From Cristatella mucedo (Eukaryota; Bryozoa; Phylactolaemata; Cristatellidae): DNA of 64,000 nt. Of the stretch, positions 1 to 10,952 are shown one piece after another. Numbering within the stretch: the first letter of the stretch is position 1; each line of letters opens with the position of its first letter. Made by a program: the position numbers and the translations under genes. The stretch lies in assembly GCA_009760855.2 (NCBI GenBank), contig WPIO01000144.1, positions 62,001 through 126,000 of the forward strand. The letters are read 5' to 3'. The notes under the pieces are model-generated. The model saw nothing but the letters and a program-made list of their open reading frames with translations, ran no database searches and was not told where the DNA came from.

Positions 1-650
1 CTCTATTTTGGCAATATTTTTTATTCCAATTTGCAGTCGGACTTGTGTGAGGAGGCATAGTACTAAGGCACTAATGCAAACTCTTGAGAATAGCTATCCT
101 ACATTTTGGGCTAATGTTTTTTAAATATTGGTAGATAAAACAGTCCAAAATATAAGCTCTTTCAACTTGTGATCGACTCTGGACGATTTCTAAGGTACTA
201 GATAGGTTCGGTCCATTTAGTTTAAGTAAGATCCGATTTAAATGTTAATGTCGTTACTCCGAGAAACGGGCGTAATAGGTGCCAAATAATGTTTTTAATA
301 GTTCTAGCATAGATCAGCTGAATTAAATCGATTTATTAATGAACGCGTTATTAATTTTAGAAATGGCAACGGATAGAAGGATCTGTAGGTGCCAAAAATG
401 AGGAGGCCTTAGATCGAATACCCCGATGCAAAGCTTCTTCCAGTTCTTGCTCTGACCTAATGGGCCTGCCATTGCTTGACTCCTTCATACCTTGCTGTAC
501 TTATGTAAGTGTTTCAGTGTCCTCGTACCCTTAGGGTCTCAATGGGCAAAAACTTAGATGCACCATTCTATATTGTAGGACCATTGGCAGCTGAGATTTT
601 GGCTCTGCTGGTAACATTCTTCCCACCGAAACCCACAATTTTTACTACAG
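1..650. other. No recognisable gene
   Basis: AT-rich unique-looking sequence. Frames are short and show no family motif or paired splice sites that I can support. Confidence 0.4.
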
Positions 651-651
651 G

Positions 652-795
<144 letters not shown>

Positions 796-1464
796 ACTCT
801 CCTGTTCCTGAATGCAGCACACTCATTCAGTCTAGATTTCATGAGCTCCCTATATCTATGCCCGTCTCTTTTTGCCATGCTTTCTGGGTCTCAGCAATGC
901 TCGTGACTTTGTCATTGTGGTGCAAGATGACATTCGCTGGAAATGACTTGCACACTGAAAGTTGGTTTCGCTTTGAACCCCTGTCGTTTTGGCTTTATAA
1001 GTTACATATAGAGGTAAGACCCTAACTTAGAGACTTCCTGGCGAACAACGACCACCGGGACTGATATCCTTCGCTACGTTGGGAACTAAGACAGTTCAGC
1101 GATGAGCTAGTTATTCTGATATGCATCGAAAGGCTCTCCGGAATGGATCTGGTTGTGACTTGTGCCATATGCTTCCGAGGGACCTGTAAAAAGCAGCTGT
1201 ATTGATTTACCCTGATCCAGATAGTTTTGAAAGTCGATCTTAGCCTGGTGGCAGAAATACAAAAACCCAAATGTCTGTGCAGCAATTGGCTGTGATGCAA
1301 TGGCTGACTGCCACCAAATTGAGAATGGAGGCCCATGAGACTAATTTCTATATTCTATATTCTACACTGCTTGTCTCTGTCTGGTAGTCCATGAGCACTG
1401 GCTTGACTGACATTCGCATTTACCTATTTGCCAGCAGCCATGATTGTTGCACATATTTTCTTAG
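796..1464. other. No recognisable gene
   Basis: Non-repetitive sequence between the TTTA tract and the LRR exon. It would be intron or upstream sequence of the LRR-Roc-COR gene if that model is right. Nothing else is seen in it. Confidence 0.4.
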
Positions 1465-1569
1465 TTGGAGGTCTTAACGGCTTCAAACAACCGGTTCAAA
1501 TATTTCCCTGATGTAACTTTGCGTATGAAGAATCTTCAGAGACTTCAACTTCAGAACTTCACAGAATCG
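1465..1569 (+). CDS. Exon encoding a leucine-rich repeat (probable 5' exon of the LRR-Roc-COR-CARD gene)
   Basis: This is a 35-codon exon in one frame, bounded by a good acceptor (TTTTCTTAG) and a consensus donor (TCG|GTAAGT), phase 0 at both ends. The peptide starts LEVLTASNNRFKYFPDV and continues with two further spaced leucines (NLQRLQLQN). It fits the LxxLxxxxNxFxxFP plan of leucine-rich repeats, which form curved protein-binding surfaces. The nearest downstream coding block on the same strand, 9.4 kb away, is itself the end of an LRR array followed by a Roc GTPase, so I infer one gene with intervening LRR exons that I could not find. Gypsy and LINE debris fills the gap. It could instead be a lone exon of another LRR gene or a relic. 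The LRR call is fairly sure; membership in the downstream gene is not. Confidence 0.55.
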
Positions 1570-3479
1570 GTAAGTGAGCTTCACGCCTTTGTTCCATCAG
1601 TCGTCGTTTGCAAGTTCACAAAATGGAAATGGAACCGTTACAAGGCAAAACAGTAGTTTTTCATTCTGTCTCAGTGTGCTAGTTGATGTTGGTTTCCACT
1701 ATTAATAATAATAATATTACATCGAAGGCAACAATGGAGCAAGAAACTTCAAGAGCAATCCTTTCATCTTTTGCTTGCTTTTTTTCAAAGTTACTTGACT
1801 TAAATCATGTAAACAGGTTCGGTTCGTTTCAGGCAGTCTACAATTTTCTGTTCCAAAAATAATTAACATTATTTTTATATCAGAAACCATACATCCCACT
1901 TTTACTGTAAGGCTCTCGTGCACCTACTTTTCCCGTTGGTATTATTCCTTTTCCAGAATGCCAGCTGTTGCAGACAGCAGCCGATAGCTTGGGAGTCTGT
2001 TGCTACTATCAGTCTCCTTGGGAGTCTGTTGCTACTATCAGTCTCCATAAAGCCCCACAGGCTTGACTTTGACGGTTTGGGCTACTTTTTACATTTAAAG
2101 TGTGACCGATTCTACTAATTTCCTTGTCTAGGGCAGGGGCACGTGAACAACGAAGTATCCGGCTCTAGTTTGTTAAGTGGTTTGTATTGCAAGCTCGCGA
2201 TAAGCACACATAAGTTAACAGTTACCAGTTTGCACATATATCGAGTTTTTAGAGTAAATGGCATAAGGTAAACAAAGCAGTATGCACATAAGTACGAAGA
2301 CACTGCATAACCGCTGCATTGGGAACAATCAAAGTGAAGCACCGAGGTATGAAAACCAGTTCATTTTCCTTAAGTCAGAATATACACGTTTCACTGTCGA
2401 GATCGGAATATATAGAGTAGGAGTTTCATTCGTTCAGTGCCGGAGACCATGACTACAAAAACTCGTTTCATAATATTTTTCTCGATTGAAACGAATTGAA
2501 ATTTAAATAATCAGCTCCGTACGTCCAGCATACTACGACTTTGTTCACATGCTTTAAAGAATACATTTACTAATAACTAAATAATATTAGTCTAAATGCG
2601 TAACGATTGAATTTCTTGCAAAAACTGGTTGTATCACTACAAACGTACAGGAGTAACTTGAATATCCGATGATTTGACGATCCTAATAGAGTTGGAGGAA
2701 AAAGGCTGGATAGAATATCTGAATCTAGTTAACTGACTTTTCCCTTTTTCGCCTCTCTTTCCTCACTTTCAGTTTATTGGCTGTGCCTTTATGGGAACGA
2801 GCTACTATTGTTATCAGTTGTGCTATCAACTCTCACTGGATGATATTGGCTAAAAGGACTACAGTTCATACTTAGTTGGTAGTTCCGTCGTTGAATTTGA
2901 ACTGAAATCTGGCGATCTTTAGCTTCCAATCACCATGATGGCTCACTCTAGTCTGACTGAGAGCGAACTAATAGGCCTGAGCTGGGCCTCACACCCGGGT
3001 CGTAGGTCTGTGGAGGTCGACTTCGTCTTGTCGCTCGAAAGGTTGAAGAGCAGTGAAGCTTGCACTGATGGTAGAAGAAGTCACTGACTTCTCTAAAATT
3101 TGTATTAACAATTTAATTGAAGTCGCCAGGCTCTTCTCTCCATGTGCAGTTCCGGGAGCTGGAGTCGGACGACATGTCAGCTCGCGGCTGTGAGAGCTGA
3201 ACAAGTCTGCCGGTGGCAAAGGATCACATCACTTACCGGCCTTTCACTAATGTCCTCACCCATTCCGCAGGAAGGACCTAGCTGCAGAGGCATAATGCAC
3301 TCCTACCCTGACCAGGCTATCGCTGGGCGACTTAGTGGTTCAACGACGGTTCCCCCAATCGCCACGTGATAACGTAAATGATAAAATCCGAAAAGCTGGG
3401 GGAAATTATAAGCAGGGCCTAACGGTATTTCCTGAGCCAGGGGCAAAATTTTTGGGATTTGATGGCTCTGAAAAAAAGT
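1570..3479. other. Intron-like region, no recognisable gene
   Basis: It holds a 29-bp tandem duplication (1988-2045) and otherwise unremarkable AT-rich sequence. The right part (about 2.9-3.48 kb) is richer in GC and adjoins the 3' side of the gypsy relic. It could be its untranslated end or LTR, but I could not find paired LTRs. Confidence 0.35.
1988..2045. repeat. 29-bp direct tandem duplication (2 units)
   Basis: Two adjacent identical 29-bp units beginning CTTGGGAGTCTG, the first at 1988-2016 and the second at 2017-2045. Confidence 0.9.
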
Positions 3480-4735
3480 GGTTGCTCTAAAGTAGGTGTA
3501 GGTAATGTCCTTGGGCAGCCGACAGATATTCCTGCAACACCGAAGGTGTGCTTGTCGCCTGTTCGGTTCAGCTATCGTCGACGTATGTGGGCTTCAGCTG
3601 GTCAATGGAAATATCCAGTCGAAGGGCGATGACGTTGACCTAAAACATTTTTTTTCTGCCCATTCGAGCACAATGTATTGGCCGTCGTAGGGTAGCTGAG
3701 GCGGTCTACGAGCAGTGTCGTGGTGCACAAATGGTGCAGGTCGTCGGAAACCTATGATGGGCCATCTGAATCTTGAGGTGGTACACGGCTGAGGCTGCTC
3801 ACGTGTTCGATCGGTGTCTTGAAAAATAGGGGCACGTCTGAACTGCAGGCCGGTGTCTCAGCTGTACTTAAGAAACCCCTCAGGCAAGCACTGGATCTCC
3901 CCATAGACTTGCTTGGCCGATGGGTGGCCGATGTTGCTTAGTTGGTTTGGTCCAGTTGTTAAGGTGCTTGCCCGACCAAGGTCTGGCTGAGATCGTTAAC
4001 TTGAGCCCTAATGCATATGTGAAGCGCCTGATAGAGTTCCTTGATAGAGCACCAGAAATTCTCTTGGGGCACTAAACAAATGAGTCATAAATGTACTATA
4101 TACGTCAGGCATTTTAGCAGTACCAATTTCGAGAAGCTTGAGGGGCAGGGCCTTTAGCCATGAATTTGGACTGCTACTTGCCTGCAATGAGTGCTGTCTT
4201 GAGCTGTCGCTACAGGTGCTCTACCATGCCGTAAGTGGTCGGTTAGAAAGCAACAGTACGAATTTGCTGCATTGCGGTGGCTTTCATGAGTTGAAGCTAC
4301 AGGAACAACTCGAATCGTCTTCCCTGGTCTAAAGTAGGTAACTCAGAGATGCTGTAGCTTGATATACAACTGTCGACAAATGCTTGTGTGACGGTGGATA
4401 CAGATATATCAGTCAGAGAAAACGCTTCAGGCCAGCGAGTGAAGCGGTCGACAACCATAGGTCAATATTGTAGCGCCATCGGCGTTATGTAGTGGGCCGA
4501 CGAGGTCTAAGTTAACATGATTGAATTGACACAACTCGGTGGGAAACTGCTGGTCAGGTGTCGACGTATGCCGAGCACTTTGTCATGGCTGCAGGTTCGG
4601 GCTAAAAAGCGAATGTCTGAATTTATATTACTAAACACACGATGCGATCGCTCGCAGTGTAGCTCCAGTTCCGAGGTGTTGAAGTCCGTGCAGTTTGTCG
4701 AAGATTAGTCGACAGAAAGCGGCCGGCACGCATGT
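3480..4735 (-). mobile_element. Ty3/gypsy-type retrotransposon integrase relic
   Basis: Read on the minus strand, the three integrase segments appear in order with many stops and frame changes. First, about 4735-4540, is an N-terminal HHCC-like zinc region (LHGLQHLGTG, then SDIRFLARTCSH). Next, about 4470-4090, is the catalytic core with VVDRFTRWPEAFSL and DQGRRFE, which carry two of the DDE aspartates, then QQIRTVAF and GMVEHL around the third acidic residue. Last, 3910-3560, is a C-terminal part including LVYGEIQCLPEGFL-like and DISIDQLKPTYVDDS stretches. The element would have inserted its cDNA copy into the host genome. It is dead, and a SINE-A copy sits inside it. No reverse transcriptase or LTR could be identified, so only the 3' pol part is supported. 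Confidence 0.8.
3935..4082 (+). repeat. SINE-A copy (tRNA-derived), inserted in the gypsy relic
   Basis: Diverged copy: TTGGTTTGGTCCAGTTGTTAA at the A-box position, GACCAAGGTCTGGCTGAG, then GCATATGTGAAGCGCCTGAT and a decayed tail. The order matches the better copy at 23383. It splits the catalytic core and C-terminal segments of the integrase, so it is younger than the gypsy insertion. Confidence 0.75.
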
Positions 4736-5104
4736 GGGCGATCGAGGCCAGTATAGCAGTCACATAAAATGGCTACCGGCGAGTTCAGGATCGGGACTGG
4801 TTGAAGATGTAGGGTAGTTTGTGAAGAGAGCATTACAGGCTCTTGCTTAAGCAGAGAGCTAGCTCTATGCCTCTCTCGGTGAGCCTGCACTCCGAGTCTA
4901 GAAACCAACTGACTAAGTCATACCCGACTTGGCAATGGTCCAGCAGCATTTCCTCTCACGGGCCAAACTACTGGTTCATGCTAAAATAGCCTGCAATCAG
5001 ATATTCCGCAAACCGCGTATAGGCATGACCATTCAGAAAAAAGTAGCAGATTCAAAGAGACCTGTATTCTCGGAACCTAAATCAGCAACAATTATCCTAC
5101 TCAA

Positions 5105-5950
5105 GCTGATGTTTCCGGATAATAATATTATTGCATTTGTATAACGACCTCTGAAAATGTAATCTCAATCTTGGCACTTTACATATGCTGCAAACGAAGC
5201 ACTATCGCTTCGTTAGTGGTAGCCTGCACAAATTTAACGAGGTTAGTCTGGTTAGAGGAGACATGCCAAGGGTCAGAAAGCAAATACGATTAGTCGCATC
5301 ATGCAGAGTTTCAGCTTGTGTAAAAAACCAAGGACCAATCACAAATATTCACCTAATGCTGTGATTAATTGTGGGTTTCAAGCTTTTTAAGTTTTTGTCA
5401 GGTTGAGCACTGTGTCTAACCGTCAGTCATTATTCAGTTCATGTTTTGGTAACATAGAAAGTATGAGAAATGTTTAGTCAGAGGGGTTAATTCGGAAAAT
5501 CCGGTGGTACGATGCAATGTATGGGTAGTACCGAGGTATGGAAGTAGTTTCGATAGGGAGGCTGTAGCCAGTTAATGAAGCCATCTTAAAGTGAGTGACC
5601 CATCCTTGAAATATAGGCACTGCTAAATTGCAAGCCGTGATCGGTGGCCAAAGGGGGCATGATTTGCAACCGCGATAGTCTCGACAACAGACAAGCCTAC
5701 CTGCTGACTTTGACTCTAGCCAAGTACCTGATTTTTGACAGCTCAATATACTGGCAAGCTGAGAGTTGCCGAATTTGAAGCTGGATTTTGCAAATTGATC
5801 GAAACAGTTAGATGTAGCATCCCTATTTAACCGGGGATGACTCTTGTCACCTATTTATTATATCAAAAGTAGGCGGACTAAACCTTGGACTCTATTTTGC
5901 TGCAATGTATTAGTCTATTACTAGGTTACTTTAGAATCGATACTTAACTT
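5105..5950 (-). mobile_element. Old LINE 3' part (diverged LINE-1 relative)
   Basis: The whole stretch is collinear with 9295-10110: both start with GGATAATAATA, then a CCTCTGAAAA...CTTTACATATGC tail, then the C-terminal region of a CR1/L2-type reverse transcriptase on the minus strand in broken frames. The tail is recognisably related to the LINE-1 tail, but the body is much more diverged, so this is an older subfamily. Confidence 0.7.
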
Positions 5951-6045
5951 TCGTGCAGCCTTAACATGAGATATTCTGGCTAAGCCGAATCAGAACGTTA
6001 AGTAGTCTGGTTTCTGAGTACACTTGGCTGGCCCATAGCTATTGG

Positions 6046-6265
6046 CTAGTAAGTCGGTTCACAGTTATTACATTTTAAACATTTTTCTTCAATCTGTGTG
6101 TATCTGCCATCAATACATGCAGCAATGGAGCTGGGCTTGTTCGTCGACCTGCAGTGCTGTGAAGAATCAGATCGAATATAGAACTGAGAGCCATCTGCAT
6201 AGAAGTGGAAGCCTAGATTGTGTTTGGTTGTCACATCTGCTACAAGGAGAGTGCAAGTCTTGAAC
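6046..6265 (-). pseudogene. LINE reverse transcriptase fragment with mutated catalytic motif
   Basis: The minus-strand peptide VTTKHNLGFHFYADG is the block around the catalytic YADD motif of CR1/L2-like reverse transcriptases, followed by the usual AACID helix. The last Asp is replaced by Gly (codon within 6190-6201). It lies upstream, in element orientation, of 5105-5950 and is probably the same insertion. Confidence 0.75.
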
Positions 6266-6414
6266 TGAAGAATACGAAGCATAGAGCCATTATTCCAGTA
6301 TTAGCTAGTATTATATTAATCCAGAGTCCGTATTTCAGTAATTACAATACATTGATTGTAACCTTCAGAAAACTAAATGTCAATCTGAGAACTTTAGAGA
6401 TGCTGTAAGGAATG

Positions 6415-6650
6415 TACTAACCAAGTTATTGGTGGTGACATCCTCATACCTCAGGTGTAGCGTACCAGCTATATGCTCAAGTCAAACGAATCATAAAGAC
6501 CCACCAAGTCCTGTAATAGGCATGTGCCTTTTAAGCTTATTTTAAAATGTCATGTCAATGGACGTTGTGATGTGAATCGGTAGTGAGTTCAAAGCTTTGG
6601 GAGCATAACAACTACTGTCAATGCTCAGTATTATCTTACAGAGATACTAT
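6415..6650 (-). mobile_element. Diverged LINE-1 3' region fragment
   Basis: The segment around GACCCACCAAGTCCTG...TTCAAAGCTTTGGGAGCATA matches in order the 3' UTR and the end of the ORF of LINE-1 (compare 20640-20760), but with many substitutions. Confidence 0.5.
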
Positions 6651-7503
6651 GAAATGATCCATAACTATCGCTAATGGTATTATCAATCGCTAACTGCAAG
6701 CATAATATTTCAAAGGCTGGCACAAGTGAATGAAGTAGTTACAAAAAACATCTCGATTGTCACAGATGTATGATTTATTTTACACTTGTTGAAATTAGCC
6801 CTAATTTATGACCAGCATAGTGTGGCTTCAAGTCGGCAGGCTTTGTTAATACGACTTTTCACGAAATGAAATTTTGGAAAAGTACAAAGTTTTTGCGAAC
6901 GTACTTAGTAATATTCTGGCCTTGCTCTGTCCTTGGGTTAGACTCTCAAGTTTCTTAGAGACTGCTAGTTTTGTCCTTAATAAGTTGGCCCGCTTATCGT
7001 CATCATATCATTTGGTTACAGTTCTAATCCTGCCCAGCCATTCCAATGCGGCCTTTACACACTCACATCCTAATAAAAGCGTTTTGTGTCATTTAAGGTA
7101 GGCAGTGGTCACAGCTCACAGGCAGCGAACTTTTCTATGTAAACATTTAAAGTTCGATGTATATTAAAGTCACCGGCATTAAGTGCTCCGTTTATTATCA
7201 AACTCCAAGAATTATTAGGCTAATGATCAGTGGTCACATATTAGGTAGTAGTATCGTGGTCCGTTAGAAGTTCAATGACCATCATTCCAGAATATTATAG
7301 CTCCAGAACTAATGTGTGACAGAACTTGCTAAAGCCCAAGATATCGGTTTATTCTCCTTGGGACCTGCTATGACTGTGCCAGTTGAGGCCAGAGAATCAC
7401 TGTCTTATCAAAATGAATTGCCTGAAGACAGTGCCTCTGAGCTTGATTTATCATGTTACTCTTCCATTATAATGGCAACCGCTTTAGAAGATTCCAAGCC
7501 TTA

Positions 7504-7542
<39 letters not shown>

Positions 7543-7934
7543 AGAAAAAATCTAGTGTCCCACAATGTAAGACTTCTCTCCGATCTGTTCTGCATCCGTA
7601 TTAACCAGCTTGCAAAGACGGCTATCCTATCACTTACTTTTCTGTCCAGCCATTTCTTCTGATCCGTCTTACTAACCTAAAAGACATTGGTTCAAGCGTA
7701 ACCACTGATCAAGGTTATTTTTCCTAGTAGAATAGTCTTAACGTGGTCCAGTATCTTAGTAGCCTGAGTCGCCTTCACCTGAGAAAGTTGTATGAGGCCA
7801 CAGGAAGTGTGTCTGGTCTTTGGCTGAAGAAAATCTGGACAGGCAGTTGCTAAAGCTATGTTTTCATATTCGTGTGGAGGCTTTTGAATGGCTTACCGCT
7901 CGATCGAGCAAGGTCTTGAATCGCAGAAGGCATA
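6651..7934. other. No firmly recognised gene; one coding-like stretch
   Basis: Positions 7313-7504 (+) are open for over 60 codons with a coding-like mix (FSLGPAMTVPVEARESL, LPEDSASELDL), preceded by TGTGACAG as a possible acceptor and ending just before a TA repeat. No family is recognised and no clear donor is seen, so I do not call it a gene. The rest shows nothing. Confidence 0.3.
7505..7538. repeat. (TA)17 microsatellite
   Basis: Uninterrupted TA dinucleotide tract. Confidence 0.97.
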
Positions 7935-8210
7935 TCGTGAGTGGTTCCCGTTGACAATGATCGTGTGTACTTCCTTATTAGTTGCCACGATTTGAGCTGG
8001 ATGCTTAAGTTTTATGCCGTTTTCTGTCTCCGTTCTTCTCCTATTTTTACTGATGCCCTAAAACCTCTTGATGCTTTTCCTCTACTAACTAGCCGACATA
8101 ATCGTCGCCACCAGATCCTCATCAGCTAAGGAATCATCCGTTCCATTGCCGGTCGCATCGCTATATATTTGAAAAAACAGGGATTGAATGGTGCTCTGAC
8201 AGTCGATGAG
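7935..8210. repeat. Dispersed repeat X, copy 1
   Basis: Collinear with 10245-10495 over about 250 bp. Shared blocks include GTACTTCC, TTTTCCTC, AGCCGAC, CGTCGCCACCAGA and CCTCATCAGCTAAGGAATC. Same orientation as copy 2. No coding or SINE features are recognised, so the family is unassigned. Confidence 0.75.
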
Positions 8211-8216
8211 TGAATT

Positions 8217-8795
8217 AATAATAATAATAACACTAATGCACTTGATAAAGCGCCCTCAGAGAACTCAATCTCAATCTAGGCGCTTTACATTTACTGCAAA
8301 GAGAAATTCAACTGAATGATGAGCAATATCATGCTTGATAAACAAACAAAATGAATAACATGGTAAGTGGCAGCATGCACAGTGTCAGCACACGTAAGCA
8401 CATGAACGACGAATCACAGAGACCCACTAAATACTGTCCAAATAGGTGTTTTTAAAGATCATTAGAAATGTGGTCAATTCAGGGGATGATGTGACCCAAG
8501 TCGAGATTAAGTTCCAGGCTTTGGCAGAATACGAACTAAATGCACTGTCTACTAAGGATTTGAGGTTTTTACGAGGTAATGGTATACTTTTGGATTCCGA
8601 AAAGCAGGTGGTACGATGCTTGGCCTGTTGGGGGAGTTGATCTGAGAGGTAGGCTGGAGCCAAAGAATGGGGTGACCTAAAAGTGAGCGACAAAACCTTG
8701 AAGTCAATCCGTTGCTTGACGGGTAGCCGGTGCAGGTCGGAAAAGTGGTGTAATGTGGCCAATGAGACGTATTGATGAGGGACGAATGTATGCTT
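8217..8795 (-). mobile_element. LINE-1 3' end (C-terminus of reverse transcriptase ORF plus 3' UTR)
   Basis: Starts with AATAATAATAA and the tail hairpin (GATAAAGCGCCCTCAGAG...AGGCGCTTTACA), then the 3' UTR with GCATGCACAGTGTCAGCAC, then the minus-strand ORF end (DLHRLPVKQRIDFKVLSLTF, LAPAYLSDQLP, AKAWN). It is 5'-truncated and the frame is broken. Confidence 0.9.
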
Positions 8796-9294
8796 GATAA
8801 AAAAGTTAAGCCATTAACATGAATCCGTACATAAATCATTGTTTCCTGCATTCTTTTTGCTTTCTGTGTCCTTTAATCTTCGAACTTGCTAGCGACTGAA
8901 GAGAAGGTACCTTACTTCTTGATGAAAAGCAAAGCAAAGTAGCATGGTTCTTACAATATTTTCTCAGTTCGTATACATTTTTGGTGCGTTTAGTCGTGCC
9001 TGTAGAAGATTCAAAAGAGCTTTCTTCTCGTGGACCCACAGCTAGGCAATAGACAACCACCTTGCATTCTGTCTTAGTGGCAACGCCCCCCCCAGACTTC
9101 TTCAGCCGGTTACGTAACACTTACTGCCATAAATTGAAACGGCAGTAATGCAAAGGCTGCACCATAATCTTTGCAAGGCCATTAGTAATTCTAGGCCTAA
9201 AACTGGCCATAGTCAGAGTGGGAAAGCAATAAATGCCACTGAGCCCTAAACTATAAATATAGTAAAGTTGCCACAGCCGTCCTATTCAGGCTGA
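8796..9294. other. No recognisable gene
   Basis: A minus-strand frame is open at 8836-9120 (KSGGGVATKTECKVVVY) but has no family motif. Nothing else is seen. Confidence 0.3.
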
Positions 9295-10110
9295 AGTTTC
9301 TGGATAATAATAATATTGCATATGTATAATGCCCTCTGAAAACTTAATCTATGTCTTGGAACTTTACGTATGCAACAAAAGAAGCACGGTCGCATTGTTA
9401 GCCTGCGGTGGTAGCCTGCACAATCGTAACGAGGATAATCCGGCTAGAGGTGACATTTTAAGGGTAAGGATGCAAATATAGTTTGTCGCAGCATTCAAGG
9501 TTTCAGCAGGCTTACACAAAACTAAGGACGAATCACAAGTATTCATCTAATGCTGCGATAAAAGGTTGGTTTTAAGCTTTGTAACATTTCTATCAGGTCG
9601 AGTAGGGTGTCTAACCACCAGTCAGGATTAAGTTTATGTTTTCGGAGCCTATAAGGTTTAAGGAACGTTCCGCTAAATGGGTTTATTCGGAAAATCCGGT
9701 TGTACGACGCCAAGCCTTGTGTGGGAGTAGTTCCGATAGGCAGGCTGTAGCTATTTAATGAAGCGATCCTAAAGTGAGTGACCCAGCCTTGAAACTTAGG
9801 CACTGCTTAATTGGGGGCCCATTACTGGTGGCCAAGAGTGGTGATTTGACAGCTGCAAAAGGCTCGACAGCAGACAAGCCTAATTGTTGAGTTTGGCTCC
9901 AGTGGTGAGTGCCTGATTTTGTACAGGTCAATATATTGACAAGCCGTGAGTTGCAGAATTTGAGACCAGATGTTACCCATGGAGGGACCCAGTTAGATGT
10001 TCCATTCTACTTTAACCAGGCGCCAAACTTGTCACCAATTTCAAGTGTTACATTTAGGCATAATAAAACTAGGACTATATTTTGGAGCAATATATTCGTC
10101 TATTACAAGG
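9295..10110 (-). mobile_element. Old LINE 3' part, second copy of the 5105-5950 family
   Basis: Matches 5105-5950 block by block, from GATAATAATAATATTGCAT through the degraded C-terminal ORF (GWVTHFRIASL) to the stretch around TATTCGTCTATTACAAGGTC. Confidence 0.7.
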
Positions 10111-10244
10111 TCACTTTGAACTGTATGTCCAATAGGCAGTTGCTGGATCTGTCTTTTTGTACTAATTGCGAGGTTTTTGAAAGGTTTCTTTGCTCCATCA
10201 AGCACATTTTGGAATTTAAATACACCTATCGGATGTAGTTCCAG

Positions 10245-10495
10245 TTTGACATTCATGTCCTGTACTTCCCTAATAGTTCTCGCGACTTGAGATGGACGGT
10301 TCAGTTTAATGCCGTTTCCCTCCTACTGAACCTGTGGAACCCCTGGCTGCTTTTCCTCGTTCTCATTAGCCGACTTAGTCATCGCCACCAGACCCTCATC
10401 AGCTAAGGAATCATCCATATCATCGCCGGTCATATCATTATATATTTAGGAAAAATAAGGATTGTGTGGTGCTCTCAAAGTCGAAGTGTGAAGTG
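10245..10495. repeat. Dispersed repeat X, copy 2
   Basis: Second copy of the element at 7935-8210. Each copy lies beside a different LINE fragment, so the pair is unlikely to be one simple segmental duplication. Confidence 0.75.
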
Positions 10496-10952
10496 ATGAG
10501 GGACGAATTACATATATTGTCAGAAGTGTGGGCCCGACGTGTAACTTACTGCGTGTAATGCTTGTCATTCTGTTTCATGTTTAGGATTACATCAAGTATA
10601 GCCATTGCATACTGATCTATTCTGGTGAGCAATGCCGTTTATTATTCGCTAACTTACCTGCAGTAGAAGAAAGCAACCTTATCAAACAGGTACATGCAGT
10701 TTGCCGTATATTCCATTAACCAAATGATGGTTTTAACCCCAATTGAAGGCCTATAGAGGCTAAAAGGTATCTCTTTGGCAGAGTCTACTTACAGTTATGC
10801 AGGATGGGAATTCCTTAATAACCTTAGCTCAACAAATCTGCATTTCTTTTTCAATGCTTCATAATAGTGTGGATAAAACATTGAGTTTTGCGATTGCTGA
10901 GCTGTCTTTCCCACCATGGCTTATCCATCAGTTGAGCTCTCTTTATTTTTAG

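Noticed and set aside
7313-7504. 60-codon coding-like frame ending at the TA repeat
   Set aside because: No family and no donor; too weak to call.
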